Origin: Chloroflexota bacterium
GTDB taxonomy: Bacteria > Chloroflexota > UBA11872
DNA length: 64,000 nt
NCBI GenBank assembly: GCA_022825895.1
Contig: JAJDVX010000030.1
Span: 46,751-110,750, forward strand
Reading direction: 5' to 3'
The notes beneath the pieces were generated by a model. That model was not told the DNA's origin. It made no database searches and worked only from the letters and a program-made list of their open reading frames with translations. Position 1 is the stretch's first letter, and each line of letters opens with the position of its first letter. This document shows, one piece after another, positions 7,794-15,713 of this stretch. The translations under genes and the position numbers were made by a program.

Positions 7794-8156
7794 GCGCCCG
7801 CCCACCCCACGCAGCAGCGCGGCCACCCTTCGCCTCTCAACGCCGCGACCCGACGGTCCCTTGGCGCGTCCCCCGGTCCCCAGCGAACCGGTGCCATCCG
7901 CGCCTGACCGTCGGCCCGTCAACTGCCCACTGTCTCCAATCCCTGAATTGCCATCTGTTCTCATCGAGTGTACACTATCCGCAGACGTTCACCCAACCGA
8001 TCCCGGACCCCCCGCGTGCCCACCCCGCCGGCCCGAATCCCAGGCCCCCGCCCAGGCCATCCCAGCACGCCTCGGATCGGGCGAATTCGGGCTCCGCGCA
8101 GCCTCAAGAGTTTTTTGGAAAAAACTCTTATGTGCGCACGAGGCCGCCGTCCGGCC
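7794..8156. other. Intergenic region with an AT hairpin
   Basis: About 360 bases after the dehydrogenase fragment and before the end of hyuB. Open frames run through it on several phases because it is very C-rich, but none has domain character. The only structure seen is the palindrome at 8106-8129 with an adjacent 8-base palindrome GTGCGCAC at 8132-8139. Confidence 0.5.
8106..8129. repeat. Perfect AT-rich inverted repeat between hyuB and the dehydrogenase relic
   Basis: An 11-base arm (8106-8116, five mixed bases then six T) is followed by GG and the exact reverse complement (8119-8129). It lies in otherwise very GC-rich sequence, 28 bases past the hyuB stop on the minus strand. It could act as a poor terminator in either direction or be the trace of an excised element; it lacks the GC stem of a normal intrinsic terminator. 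Confidence 0.6.
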
Positions 8157-9794
8157 TCAGCCCGTCACCTTCCCCGCCCGCCGGTCCCGCTCCCGCGCCG
8201 CCGCCTCCCGCCGCTCCGGCGGACCCCACCCCCCGCCCCCCGCCGTCCGGTGCTCGAACACGTCCCCCCGCCGCAGCGCCGTCGTCCCCTTCCCCGCCAG
8301 CTCCATCCGCTCCCCGTCCCGCACCAGCACGCTGCTCGACGTCGCGCCAGCCTCTCCGCCCTGCAGCCCATACGGCCCCCGCGTCCGCCGGTCCGAGCGC
8401 AGGTTCAGCGTCGTCTGCTCCGCCAGCATCCGGTAATGCCGCTCCACCGCCAGCCCCCCGCGGAACTCCCCGTCGCCACCGCTATCCGGCACGAACTCAT
8501 ACCGGTCGATCGCAATCGGATGCTCCGCCTCGATCACCTCCGCCGGGTTATTCGCGAAGTTCACCACCACGCTCGACACCCCGTCCGGCCCGTCCGCGAA
8601 CGGCCGCCCGCCCCACGACCCGAACAGGAACTCCAGCATCACGAACGGCTCGCCCCGCGCGTCGTACCCCGCCAGGCTCACCCCCGTGTCGCCCCCCGCC
8701 TCCGCCGCCGGCACCCGCTTCGGCACCGCCTGCGCCAGCGCCCCCAGCACCGCGTTCGCAATCCGGAACCCCGTCAGCCCCCGCGCCGCCACCGGCGCCG
8801 GCGGACGCGGATTCACGATCGTCCCCTGCGGCGCCGTCACCTCGATCGGCCGGAAATGCCCTTCGTTGTTCGGAATATCCGTCGGCATCACGCACCGCAC
8901 GCAGGCGTACGCCGCCGACTTGGTAAACGGCATCGGACAGTTGATGGACCCTCGCACCTGCCCGCCCGATCCCGTGAAGTCCACCGTGATCCGGTCCCCC
9001 TCCACACGCAGCGTCACCTGAATCGGAATCGGCTCTGGATCAATCCCGTCGTCGTCCAGGTAGTCGGTGAACCCGTAGACCCCGTCCGGAATCTCCCGGA
9101 TCGCTAGCCGCGCCCGCTCGGCCGCGTAGTCCAGCACCGCAGCCCCCAGGTCGGCCAGCCGCCGCGGCCCGTGCTCCTCGGCCAGCGCCAGCAGCCCGCG
9201 CTCCCCCACGTGCCCCGCCGCCAACTGCGCCCGCAGATCGCCCAGCACCTGGTTGGGCACCCGCACGTTCCGCTCCAGCAACCGCCACACGTGCTCCACC
9301 GGCTCCCCTTCCGACATCAACCGCACCGGCGGCAGGCAGATGCCTTCCTGGAACAGCTCCGTCGCGTCGCACCCGTTGCCGCCCGCTGTCTTCCCGCCAA
9401 CGTCGGCGTGATGCGCAATCGTCACCACGTGCCCGATCACCCGCCCGTTGCGAAACACCGGCTGCGCCGTGTAGATGTCCGGCAGATGCGTGCCGCCCGC
9501 GTACGGGTCGTTGAGCGCGTACACGTCCCCCGGCCGCATCTCGCCGCCGAACCGAGCCAGGAACGCCCGCATCGCGTCCGGCACCGATCCCAGGTGCAGC
9601 GGCAGCGTCAACCCCTGCGCGATCAGCCGCCCGTCCGGGTCGCAAAGCGCCGCCGACAGGTCCATCGAGTTCTTCAGGTGCGTCGAGCGCGCCGTCCGCA
9701 CCATCGCCACCGCCATCTCGTCCACCAGCGCCGCCACCGCATGCCGAAACAGTTCCCGCTGAACCGAATCGACCGTTCGGCGCCGCGCGCTCAT
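8157..9794 (-). CDS. hyuB: Hydantoinase B / 5-oxoprolinase family protein, subunit B
   Basis: A 545-residue HyuB-family subunit. With HyuA it forms ATP-dependent amidohydrolases that open cyclic amides such as N-methylhydantoin, 5-oxoproline or, in related enzymes, carboxylate ketones like acetone or acetophenone. The sequence has the family hallmarks: an N-terminal helix with V-D-E-M-A, S-x-D-x-S-A-A-L-C-D, the H-L-G-S-V-P-D turn and G-D-V-Y-A-L-N-D-P-Y-x-G-G-T-H-L-P-D near residues 88-105, and a late G-G-D-G-E-F-R-G-G. ATG 9794 overlaps the hyuA stop by four bases (ATGA), so the two are translationally coupled and probably made in equal amounts. The length is normal. The exact substrate cannot be told from sequence. 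Confidence 0.9.
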   Translation of the reverse strand: MSARRRTVDSVQRELFRHAVAALVDEMAVAMVRTARSTHLKNSMDLSAALCDPDGRLIAQGLTLPLHLGSVPDAMRAFLARFGGEMRPGDVYALNDPYAGGTHLPDIYTAQPVFRNGRVIGHVVTIAHHADVGGKTAGGNGCDATELFQEGICLPPVRLMSEGEPVEHVWRLLERNVRVPNQVLGDLRAQLAAGHVGERGLLALAEEHGPRRLADLGAAVLDYAAERARLAIREIPDGVYGFTDYLDDDGIDPEPIPIQVTLRVEGDRITVDFTGSGGQVRGSINCPMPFTKSAAYACVRCVMPTDIPNNEGHFRPIEVTAPQGTIVNPRPPAPVAARGLTGFRIANAVLGALAQAVPKRVPAAEAGGDTGVSLAGYDARGEPFVMLEFLFGSWGGRPFADGPDGVSSVVVNFANNPAEVIEAEHPIAIDRYEFVPDSGGDGEFRGGLAVERHYRMLAEQTTLNLRSDRRTRGPYGLQGGEAGATSSSVLVRDGERMELAGKGTTALRRGDVFEHRTAGGGGWGPPERREAAARERDRRAGKVTG

Positions 9795-11878
9795 CGGCTC
9801 GCCTCCAGCAGCAATGCCCCGTCCGCCTCGCGCGAACAGCGCCAGCCCGGCGGAACCACAGTGGTGGCGTCATAGTCCTCCACGATCAACCCACCCGATT
9901 CCGGCTTGCGCCCCAAGTCCCCTCGACGCACGACCGGCACGCTCCGCCACCGCCCCTCAAACCAGGCCCGTCGCTGCGTCCGTTCCGGGCTGCGGTCCAG
10001 CGCTTCACGCAGCCTCACCGGCTCATTCGCCCGCACCGCGCTAACCCGCAGAACCGCCGCGATCACCGGGCTCGTCGGGTCCCGGTGCCCGTAAGTGGCC
10101 TCGTGCAGTGCCTCGAACCGGTCGCGAATCGTGTCAAGCGTCTTCTTAGTCACCCGCCCATCCGGAATCCCCGCCGGAATCTCGAACGACTGCCCCCGGT
10201 ACCGGCACTCGGCCACGGCTTCGATCTCCAACTCGGCAGCCCCAAACCCGCCCGCAACCGCCAGCGCCATGCTGCGCTCACGCAGCGAGCCGAGTGCTTC
10301 GTCCAGCCGGCTGGCTGCACCCGACGTCCCCAGATCGATTAGCGGCGAATGCGTCGCCATCCACCTCAAGTCGGCACCCAGCAACCCGGTCGCGCTGAAC
10401 ACCCCGGGACCCGCCGGCGCCAGCACCCGCCGAATCCCCAGCAGGTCGGCCACCGCGGCGGCCATGCCAGGTCCGCCGCCGCCGAACGCCACCAGCGTGA
10501 AGGCCGACGGATCCACCCCTCGTTCACTCGTCACCGCCCGCAAGGCACGCGCCAATTCCGCCGCCGCCACCTGCCGTGCCGCATCCGCGGCCCGCGCAAC
10601 GTCCGTCCCCAGCGGACCGGCAAGGTGTTCCGCCACCGCCCGCTCGGCGTGCTCTGCATCGATCGCCATATCGCCGCCGAGCAGCCCCATGGGGCTCACG
10701 TGGCCCAGCACCACATTCACATCCGTCAGCGTCGCTTCCCGCCCGCCACGCCCATAGCAGGCCGGCCCCGGATCCGCGCCCGCGCTATCTGGTCCCACCG
10801 ACAGCCCGCCCGCCCGGTCCACCCGCGCAATGCTGCCGCCGCCCGCCCCGATCTCCGCCAGGTCGATCGTCGGTGTCCGCAGCAGGTACCCCGAGCCGCG
10901 CGTCAGCCGCGTCCCCGAGCTGATGCCACCGCCCAGTTCAAGCTCCGGCGCGATCGCGGGAGCGCCCTCCAGCACCACCGCCGCCTTGGCGGTAGTTCCC
11001 CCCATATCGAAGGCCAGCACCCGGTCAAGGCCGCGTTGTCGGGCCAGTTGGGCGGCGGCCAGCACCCCGGCCGTCGGTCCGGACTCCAGGCAGAAGGCCG
11101 GCAACTGCGCCGCCTCGGCCGCCGGCATCACGCCGCCGCTGGACTGCAACATCAGGATCGGCGCCGTCGAACCGGCATCGTGCAACGCTTTCGCCAGCCG
11201 TCCCAGGTAATCCCCCAGCACCGGTTGCAGATACGCGTTGATGACCGTGGTACTCGTGCGGTCGTACTCGCGGATCAGCGGCAGCACCGCCGAGCTGCGG
11301 GAAACCGCTGCGCCCGGCAGCCGCTCCCGCACCAATCGCTCGACGTCGATCTCGTGCTCGCCATTGACGTACGAGTTCAACAGGCAGATCGCCACGGCCT
11401 CAACGCCGGCCTGCTCCAGCACGTCCAGCGCCCCGGCCACGCTCGCTTCGTCCAGCGGCCGTACCACCGACCCATCGGCTGCCATGCGCTCGCTCACGCC
11501 CAATCGCAGCCGCCGCTCCACCAACGGCTCCGGCCTCGACCAACTCAGGTCGTACAGCCGCGGATACCGCAGCCGCCCGATCTCCAGCACATCGCGGAAC
11601 CCCTCGGTTGTGATCAAGCCAGTACGCGGCCCACGCCGCTCCAGGATGGCGTTAGTCGCCACCGTGCTGGCGTGCAGCAAGCTGCCAAGCGACGCGAGGG
11701 AGTTCCCGCTGCACGCCTGGAGGCCAGTAAGCACCCCGTTGTCGAAGTCGGGCGGCGTAGACAGCGTCTTGTGCCGCGTGACGGCGCCTTCCGCATCCAC
11801 CGCCACGAGATCGGTAAACGTCCCCCCAACGTCCGCGGCGGCGCGCAAACCGCCGGGGCTAGGACAAGCGGCCTTCAA
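9791..11878 (-). CDS. hyuA: Hydantoinase A / 5-oxoprolinase family protein, subunit A
   Basis: A 695-residue HyuA-family ATP-binding subunit. The phosphate-binding start D-V-G-G-T-F-T-D-L lies at residues 16-24, and the actin/hexokinase-like core continues with T-V-A-T-N-A-I-L-E-R-R, a second glycine-rich segment D-M-G-G-T-T-A-K near 295 and F-G-G-G-G-P near 470. Length and order match stand-alone HyuA proteins (about 680-720 residues). The start is TTG 11878, eleven bases after the stop of the upstream racemase-like gene; no ATG or GTG fits before the DVGGTFTD motif. It heads the coupled pair with hyuB and follows 11890-12609, suggesting one transcript of three genes for degradation of a cyclic amide or related carbonyl compound. 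Confidence 0.9.
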   Translation of the reverse strand: MKAACPSPGGLRAAADVGGTFTDLVAVDAEGAVTRHKTLSTPPDFDNGVLTGLQACSGNSLASLGSLLHASTVATNAILERRGPRTGLITTEGFRDVLEIGRLRYPRLYDLSWSRPEPLVERRLRLGVSERMAADGSVVRPLDEASVAGALDVLEQAGVEAVAICLLNSYVNGEHEIDVERLVRERLPGAAVSRSSAVLPLIREYDRTSTTVINAYLQPVLGDYLGRLAKALHDAGSTAPILMLQSSGGVMPAAEAAQLPAFCLESGPTAGVLAAAQLARQRGLDRVLAFDMGGTTAKAAVVLEGAPAIAPELELGGGISSGTRLTRGSGYLLRTPTIDLAEIGAGGGSIARVDRAGGLSVGPDSAGADPGPACYGRGGREATLTDVNVVLGHVSPMGLLGGDMAIDAEHAERAVAEHLAGPLGTDVARAADAARQVAAAELARALRAVTSERGVDPSAFTLVAFGGGGPGMAAAVADLLGIRRVLAPAGPGVFSATGLLGADLRWMATHSPLIDLGTSGAASRLDEALGSLRERSMALAVAGGFGAAELEIEAVAECRYRGQSFEIPAGIPDGRVTKKTLDTIRDRFEALHEATYGHRDPTSPVIAAVLRVSAVRANEPVRLREALDRSPERTQRRAWFEGRWRSVPVVRRGDLGRKPESGGLIVEDYDATTVVPPGWRCSREADGALLLEASR

Positions 11879-11889
11879 GCTTCGAGCCG

Positions 11890-12609
11890 CTACGCGAGGG
11901 CGGGCGCCGCCGCTCGACCGGCCAGATTTCCCAGCGTGGCTGGAACCTCCCAGCCAAGCCGCCGCGCGATAGCCGCGAAGGTAGCGCTGTTGCTGCTGAC
12001 CACCGGCACCCCGTACGCCGCTTCCAGCGGACTGATGACCTCAAAGGTCGCCATGTTGGTGCACGAGAGGAAGATTGTGTCGGCCTCTGCCGGCGGCGGT
12101 TGCGCGTCCACGAACTCACGCAGTGCTTCCGGCGTCACGTCGGCGATCTCCACCGCAACCGTGATGCCGAGTCCATACGCGCACAACGTGTCGACGCCGT
12201 GCGTGGCCAGAAACTCCTCCTCGTGATCGTTCAACTCGGCCGGATACGGCGTATACAACGCAACTCGTCGACTCTCCAACTGGGCCAGCGCCTCGGCAAC
12301 AGCGCCGGACGTCGTAATGGCCGGCGCGTTCGCGGCCGCCGCAATGGACTCGCGCAGCGCCGTCTCGCCGTCGCGTCCGTCCACGAAGCTGCTGGCCGTG
12401 CAGGCGAACGCCACGATGTCCACCAGCGCGCTCCCCACCTCGTCCGCCGCCCGCTCGGCATGCGCCAGCATCTGGCGTGCGTCGTCCACACCGCAGACCG
12501 AGTTGCGCATGCGTGCCGAATGCACGCTCGCGGTCCGCGGCGTCAGCCGCCAGAACTCAGGCTCCACCACCGTATTGACCGACGGAACCAGCAGCCCCAC
12601 CCGTTGCAT
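11890..12609 (-). CDS. Asp/Glu racemase superfamily protein (maleate isomerase / arylmalonate decarboxylase type)
   Basis: A 239-residue protein started at ATG 12609 (MQRVGLLVPSVNT), preceded by GGGGAG at a proper distance; a long N-terminal extension in the same frame is Arg/Ser-rich and not coding-like. The family signature is clear: V-P-S-V-N-T-V-V-E-P-E-F at the start, a first active-site Cys in F-A-C-T-A-S-S-F (about residue 75) and a second in L-S-C-T-N-M (about 193). Two-Cys members include maleate cis-trans isomerase, aspartate/glutamate/hydantoin racemases and arylmalonate decarboxylase. Next to hyuA and hyuB, racemisation of a hydantoin or isomerisation of a cis-dicarboxylate would fit. 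It is the first gene of the minus-strand operon. Confidence 0.8.
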   Translation of the reverse strand: MQRVGLLVPSVNTVVEPEFWRLTPRTASVHSARMRNSVCGVDDARQMLAHAERAADEVGSALVDIVAFACTASSFVDGRDGETALRESIAAAANAPAITTSGAVAEALAQLESRRVALYTPYPAELNDHEEEFLATHGVDTLCAYGLGITVAVEIADVTPEALREFVDAQPPPAEADTIFLSCTNMATFEVISPLEAAYGVPVVSSNSATFAAIARRLGWEVPATLGNLAGRAAAPALA

Positions 12610-12718
12610 GCCACCGCTCCCCAAGAGCCAAGCCTCGCAATCGTCAGGGGAAGGGCGCTGGGATGTCAACGCTTCCAGGACATTCCGGCAGGATGGAATC
12701 TCGTGAGATACTCGCGCT

Positions 12719-12919
12719 ATGACTGCCGAGTTGATCGGTGTCTTGTCGGTGGGTGTAGCGCTCGGCGCGTTGATCGTGGCTGGACTGGCCGCCATGCGCG
12801 CCGACTTGCGGGAGATGCGGCGCGAACTGACGGAGTTGGCCCGGCAGCAGGCACGAACCGAAGGTCTGCTGGAGGGTCTGCGCGACGCGCTCATTGCGCA
12901 AAACCGCACCGGCGACTGA
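12719..12919 (+). CDS. Small membrane protein with coiled-coil tail
   Basis: A 66-residue protein with one membrane helix (about residues 4-26) followed by a charged heptad-like helix (about 28-58; repeated R-x-x-x-E-L and L-x-E-G-L spacing) ending in Q-N-R-T-G-D. Small proteins of this build are common in high-GC bacteria and usually have no assigned role. ATG 12719 lies about 110 bases from the divergent start at 12609, leaving room for two promoters between them. Confidence 0.65.
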   Translation: MTAELIGVLSVGVALGALIVAGLAAMRADLREMRRELTELARQQARTEGLLEGLRDALIAQNRTGD

Positions 12920-13085
12920 CGACCGAGCCCACGTGTCGGCGCGAGACCTCGCGTAGGGCGGAGACAGCTAGAGAATCCGGGCGGTCATACTGTGCCGCCC
13001 TCCGTCGCAATGCTGCGCATGCGGTTTCGACTCGGTACCTCAACCGTTCTACGCTGAACGCACTCGGCGGGCGAGGAGATTGCTG

Positions 13086-14171
13086 ATGTCCCGTCTAAGG
13101 GTGGGCGTCGTCGGTTGCGGAGCGATTGCCCAGATCCAGCACTTGCCGCACCTGCGCGACGGGCGCGACCGCTTTGAAATCGGCGGAATCTGCGACATCG
13201 CGCCGGATCTGCTGCGCAAGGTCGGCGAAGACTTTCACGTGCCAGAGCATGCGCGCTTCACCGACGTCCACGACCTCGTGGCCTCCGACATCGACGCGGT
13301 GCTGATCTGTTCCTCCGGCTCCCACGCGCCGCAGGTGCTGGCCGCCGCCGCCGCGGGCAAGCACGTGCTGGTCGAGAAGCCGGCATGCGTCACGATCGCC
13401 GAGGCTCAATCCATGATCGACGCCTGCGACGCCGCCGGCGTAGTCCTCATGGTGGCCTATCCCAAGCGCTACGAACCGAGCTACGCCTACGCCGCGAGCC
13501 GCGTACGGGCCATGGACGACGTCCGCCTCATTCAGATCAACCACCTGCATCCGTCCAACGACCTGCACATGGCCGAGTTCTCGTTTCACCGTGCCAACCT
13601 GCCGGACGACGTTGTCGCTCCGTTGCGGGCAGCGGACACGGCCCTGATCGCTGAGGCACTGGGCCTGGATTCTCCTGCCGACCACCTGGTCCGCGCCTAT
13701 CAGTTGTGCAACGGCAGCCTGATCCACGACATCAGCGTGCTTCACGGCATGTTCGGCCTACCCGAGGCCGTGTTGAACACCGAAATCTGGCGGGACGGCG
13801 CCGGCCTTACGACCACGCTGCGCTACCCGAACGACATACGCGCCGTGCTCACCTGGATCGACCTGCCCGATCTCTGGGCATTCGAAGAGACCTTCGCCGT
13901 CTACGGACGCTCGGAGCGCGTGATCGTCTCCTTCCCCACCGGCTTCAGCCGCGGGCTGCCGACTACGGCGGTCATTCAGGAACCCGACGCCGATGGCGCC
14001 CCCTCGCGTCGCGAACTCTCCTGGCACGAGAACCCGTTCAAGCGCGAACTCGAACACTTCCACGACTCAATCCAATCCGCACGCACCCCAGACACGCCCG
14101 GCACCGAACTGATCGACCACCTGACGCTCGTGCGCGACATCGTGCGCGCGTCGTACACCGGCGGGAGTTGA
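13086..14171 (+). CDS. Gfo/Idh/MocA family oxidoreductase
   Basis: A 361-residue NAD(P)-dependent sugar or cyclitol dehydrogenase. ATG 13086 is preferred over an in-frame TTG at 13080 because a GAGGAG site lies eight bases before it. The Rossmann motif G-V-V-G-C-G-A-I-A is at residues 7-15, and the family hallmark V-E-K-P-A sits near 97-101, followed by Y-P-K-R-Y with the expected positive residue. The C-terminal half is the alpha/beta substrate domain. The next gene, a cupin, begins two bases after the stop, so both are on one transcript. Substrate unknown; cupin partners suggest sugar or inositol-type catabolism. Confidence 0.88.
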   Translation: MSRLRVGVVGCGAIAQIQHLPHLRDGRDRFEIGGICDIAPDLLRKVGEDFHVPEHARFTDVHDLVASDIDAVLICSSGSHAPQVLAAAAAGKHVLVEKPACVTIAEAQSMIDACDAAGVVLMVAYPKRYEPSYAYAASRVRAMDDVRLIQINHLHPSNDLHMAEFSFHRANLPDDVVAPLRAADTALIAEALGLDSPADHLVRAYQLCNGSLIHDISVLHGMFGLPEAVLNTEIWRDGAGLTTTLRYPNDIRAVLTWIDLPDLWAFEETFAVYGRSERVIVSFPTGFSRGLPTTAVIQEPDADGAPSRRELSWHENPFKRELEHFHDSIQSARTPDTPGTELIDHLTLVRDIVRASYTGGS

Positions 14172-14173
14172 GC

Positions 14174-14821
14174 ATGGCCTTCAGAGTCTTCGATGCACGC
14201 ACCGACATCCAGAACCTCATCGTTCATCCCGACATCCGCGCGCGGTTTCTCCAGATGGAGCCGGGCGAGGAAAACGTCCCGCACACCCACGACCTGGGAG
14301 CCGAAATCTTCCTGATCCTCGAAGGCCAGGCCGAATTCGTGATCGAGGGTCACACCGAAGTCCTGGGGCCCGGCCAGCTCTGCTTCGCCGACCGCGACGA
14401 AGTCCACGTCGTCCGCTGCGTCGGCGACTCGACGATGACGATGTATCTCTCGGTCACCCCCCACATCGACCCCACGCACACCTGGTGGGACGAAACCGGC
14501 GAGAAGCTCCCGCCGCGCTATGGCGGGTCAACCACTTCCGAGCGCGCGGCAATGGACGCGGAATCCCCGCCGCCTCCCATCGCCGACCTGGCCGCCGCCC
14601 ATGCGGCCGCCGCAGACGAAGCCGCCCGGGCGGCACAAGCCGCCGCCAAGGCCCAGCGCACGGGCGTCGCGGCGCTCGAGCAGGCTCTGGCCGATGGCGA
14701 TCAATCAGCGGCCGAAGCGGCGGTCGACGACATGTGGGCGGCCCTCTATCGCAGCTTCAGCGCAAAGCGCGACCTGGCTGCCGCCTGGAACGCGCTTGCG
14801 CCTCGAGTCGGGAGGCAGTGA
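14174..14821 (+). CDS. Cupin-domain protein with alanine-rich helical tail
   Basis: A 215-residue protein with an N-terminal single-domain cupin (about residues 15-110). Motif 1 is present as V-P-H-T-H-D-L-G-A-E with a G five residues before the paired His, and motif 2 follows with G-P-G-Q-L-C-F and D-E-V-H-V-V, so a metal site is likely intact. From about residue 130 to 195 the protein becomes an Ala/Glu/Arg-rich helical tail, unusual for simple cupins. ATG 14174 lies two bases after the oxidoreductase stop. It may be a sugar isomerase, a ligand-binding sensor or an epimerase; the tail might mediate oligomerisation. Confidence 0.78.
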   Translation: MAFRVFDARTDIQNLIVHPDIRARFLQMEPGEENVPHTHDLGAEIFLILEGQAEFVIEGHTEVLGPGQLCFADRDEVHVVRCVGDSTMTMYLSVTPHIDPTHTWWDETGEKLPPRYGGSTTSERAAMDAESPPPPIADLAAAHAAAADEAARAAQAAAKAQRTGVAALEQALADGDQSAAEAAVDDMWAALYRSFSAKRDLAAAWNALAPRVGRQ

Positions 14822-14835
14822 CTGACAGGTGGTAG

Positions 14836-15633
14836 CTAGTCCGTCCCCGCCGCCCAGGCGCCGAGCGCCATGTACCCGCCGTCCACGTTGACGAACTCAC
14901 CGGTCATAAACGATGCGCCCTCACTTGCCAGGAACACTGCCACCGCGCCGATCTCCGAGGTCTGGCCCACCCGGCCCAGCGGGTGCGAGCTTCCCCACAG
15001 GTTCAGCATCTCGTCCTCGTCGCCAAACGCTCGGGCCGCCCCGCGCGCCAACGGCGTGTCGATCGTTCCGGGGTTGATGGCCAGCACGCGGATGTTGTCC
15101 TTGGCAAAGTCCAGCGCCATGTTGCGGGTCAGCGACAGGCTGCCGCCCTTGCTGGCGGCATAGGCCGGAACCTGCGGCTGCGACTGCAACCCCTGCACGC
15201 TGGCGATGTTGATGATCGTCCCGCCGCCGCGCGCCCGCAGGTGCGGGATCGCGAACTTGGACATCAGGAACTGGCCCTTGAGGTTGATGTTGATAATGCG
15301 GTCCCAGGTGGCTTCATCCATCTCCTCGGCAGTCATGTAGGACGCCGTCGGCTGGATACCGGCGTTGTTGACCAGCACGTCCAGGCCGCCGAACTCGGCC
15401 ACGGTTTCAGCAACCATCCGCTCGGCGTCCGCAATTGAACTGACGTCGCCGATTACCGCGCTGGCGCGCTGACCGTCGCTTCGCAGGCGCTCGACCAGGC
15501 TGCAAGCCGCTGACTCGTCGACGTCGGCCACACTCACGGCCGCCCCGGCGGCGGCGAACGACTCGACAATTCCGCCGCCGATGCCCATGGCGCCACCCGT
15601 CACCAGCGCTACCTGTCCGTCGTGCTCGCTCAT
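14836..15633 (-). CDS. SDR family NAD(P)-dependent oxidoreductase
   Basis: A 265-residue classical short-chain dehydrogenase. The cofactor motif T-G-G-A-M-G-I-G is at residues 12-19, N-N-A-G near 90, the catalytic Ser in N-I-A-S-V and the Tyr-Lys pair in Y-A-A-S-K near 160-164, and the C-terminal N-V-D-G-G-Y close to the end. The start is ATG 15633; a TTG directly before it is in frame but unneeded. Asp at the end of the second strand (V-A-D-V-D) suggests NAD(H) rather than NADP(H). Substrate unknown, probably a sugar, polyol or 3-hydroxy compound. It converges with the cupin gene and diverges from the transporter gene at 15714. Confidence 0.9.
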   Translation of the reverse strand: MSEHDGQVALVTGGAMGIGGGIVESFAAAGAAVSVADVDESAACSLVERLRSDGQRASAVIGDVSSIADAERMVAETVAEFGGLDVLVNNAGIQPTASYMTAEEMDEATWDRIININLKGQFLMSKFAIPHLRARGGGTIINIASVQGLQSQPQVPAYAASKGGSLSLTRNMALDFAKDNIRVLAINPGTIDTPLARGAARAFGDEDEMLNLWGSSHPLGRVGQTSEIGAVAVFLASEGASFMTGEFVNVDGGYMALGAWAAGTD

Positions 15634-15713
15634 CAATTCGTTCCCCGCCGATACGCCGCAAACAGCCTAGCGGGCGCGGCGGGTGAACCGGCGCGTAGAC
15701 TCCCGTCCAACTC

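Noticed and set aside
10349..12226. Long plus-strand open frame (625 codons) opposite hyuA
   Set aside because: It is the antisense of hyuA and the racemase gene; it is loaded with Arg, Pro and His, has no domain, and high GC explains the lack of stops.
12610..12909. N-terminal extension of the racemase-like protein to 12909
   Set aside because: The added 100 residues are Ser/Arg-rich and overlap the small plus-strand gene at 12719; ATG 12609 has a ribosome binding site and directly precedes the family motif.
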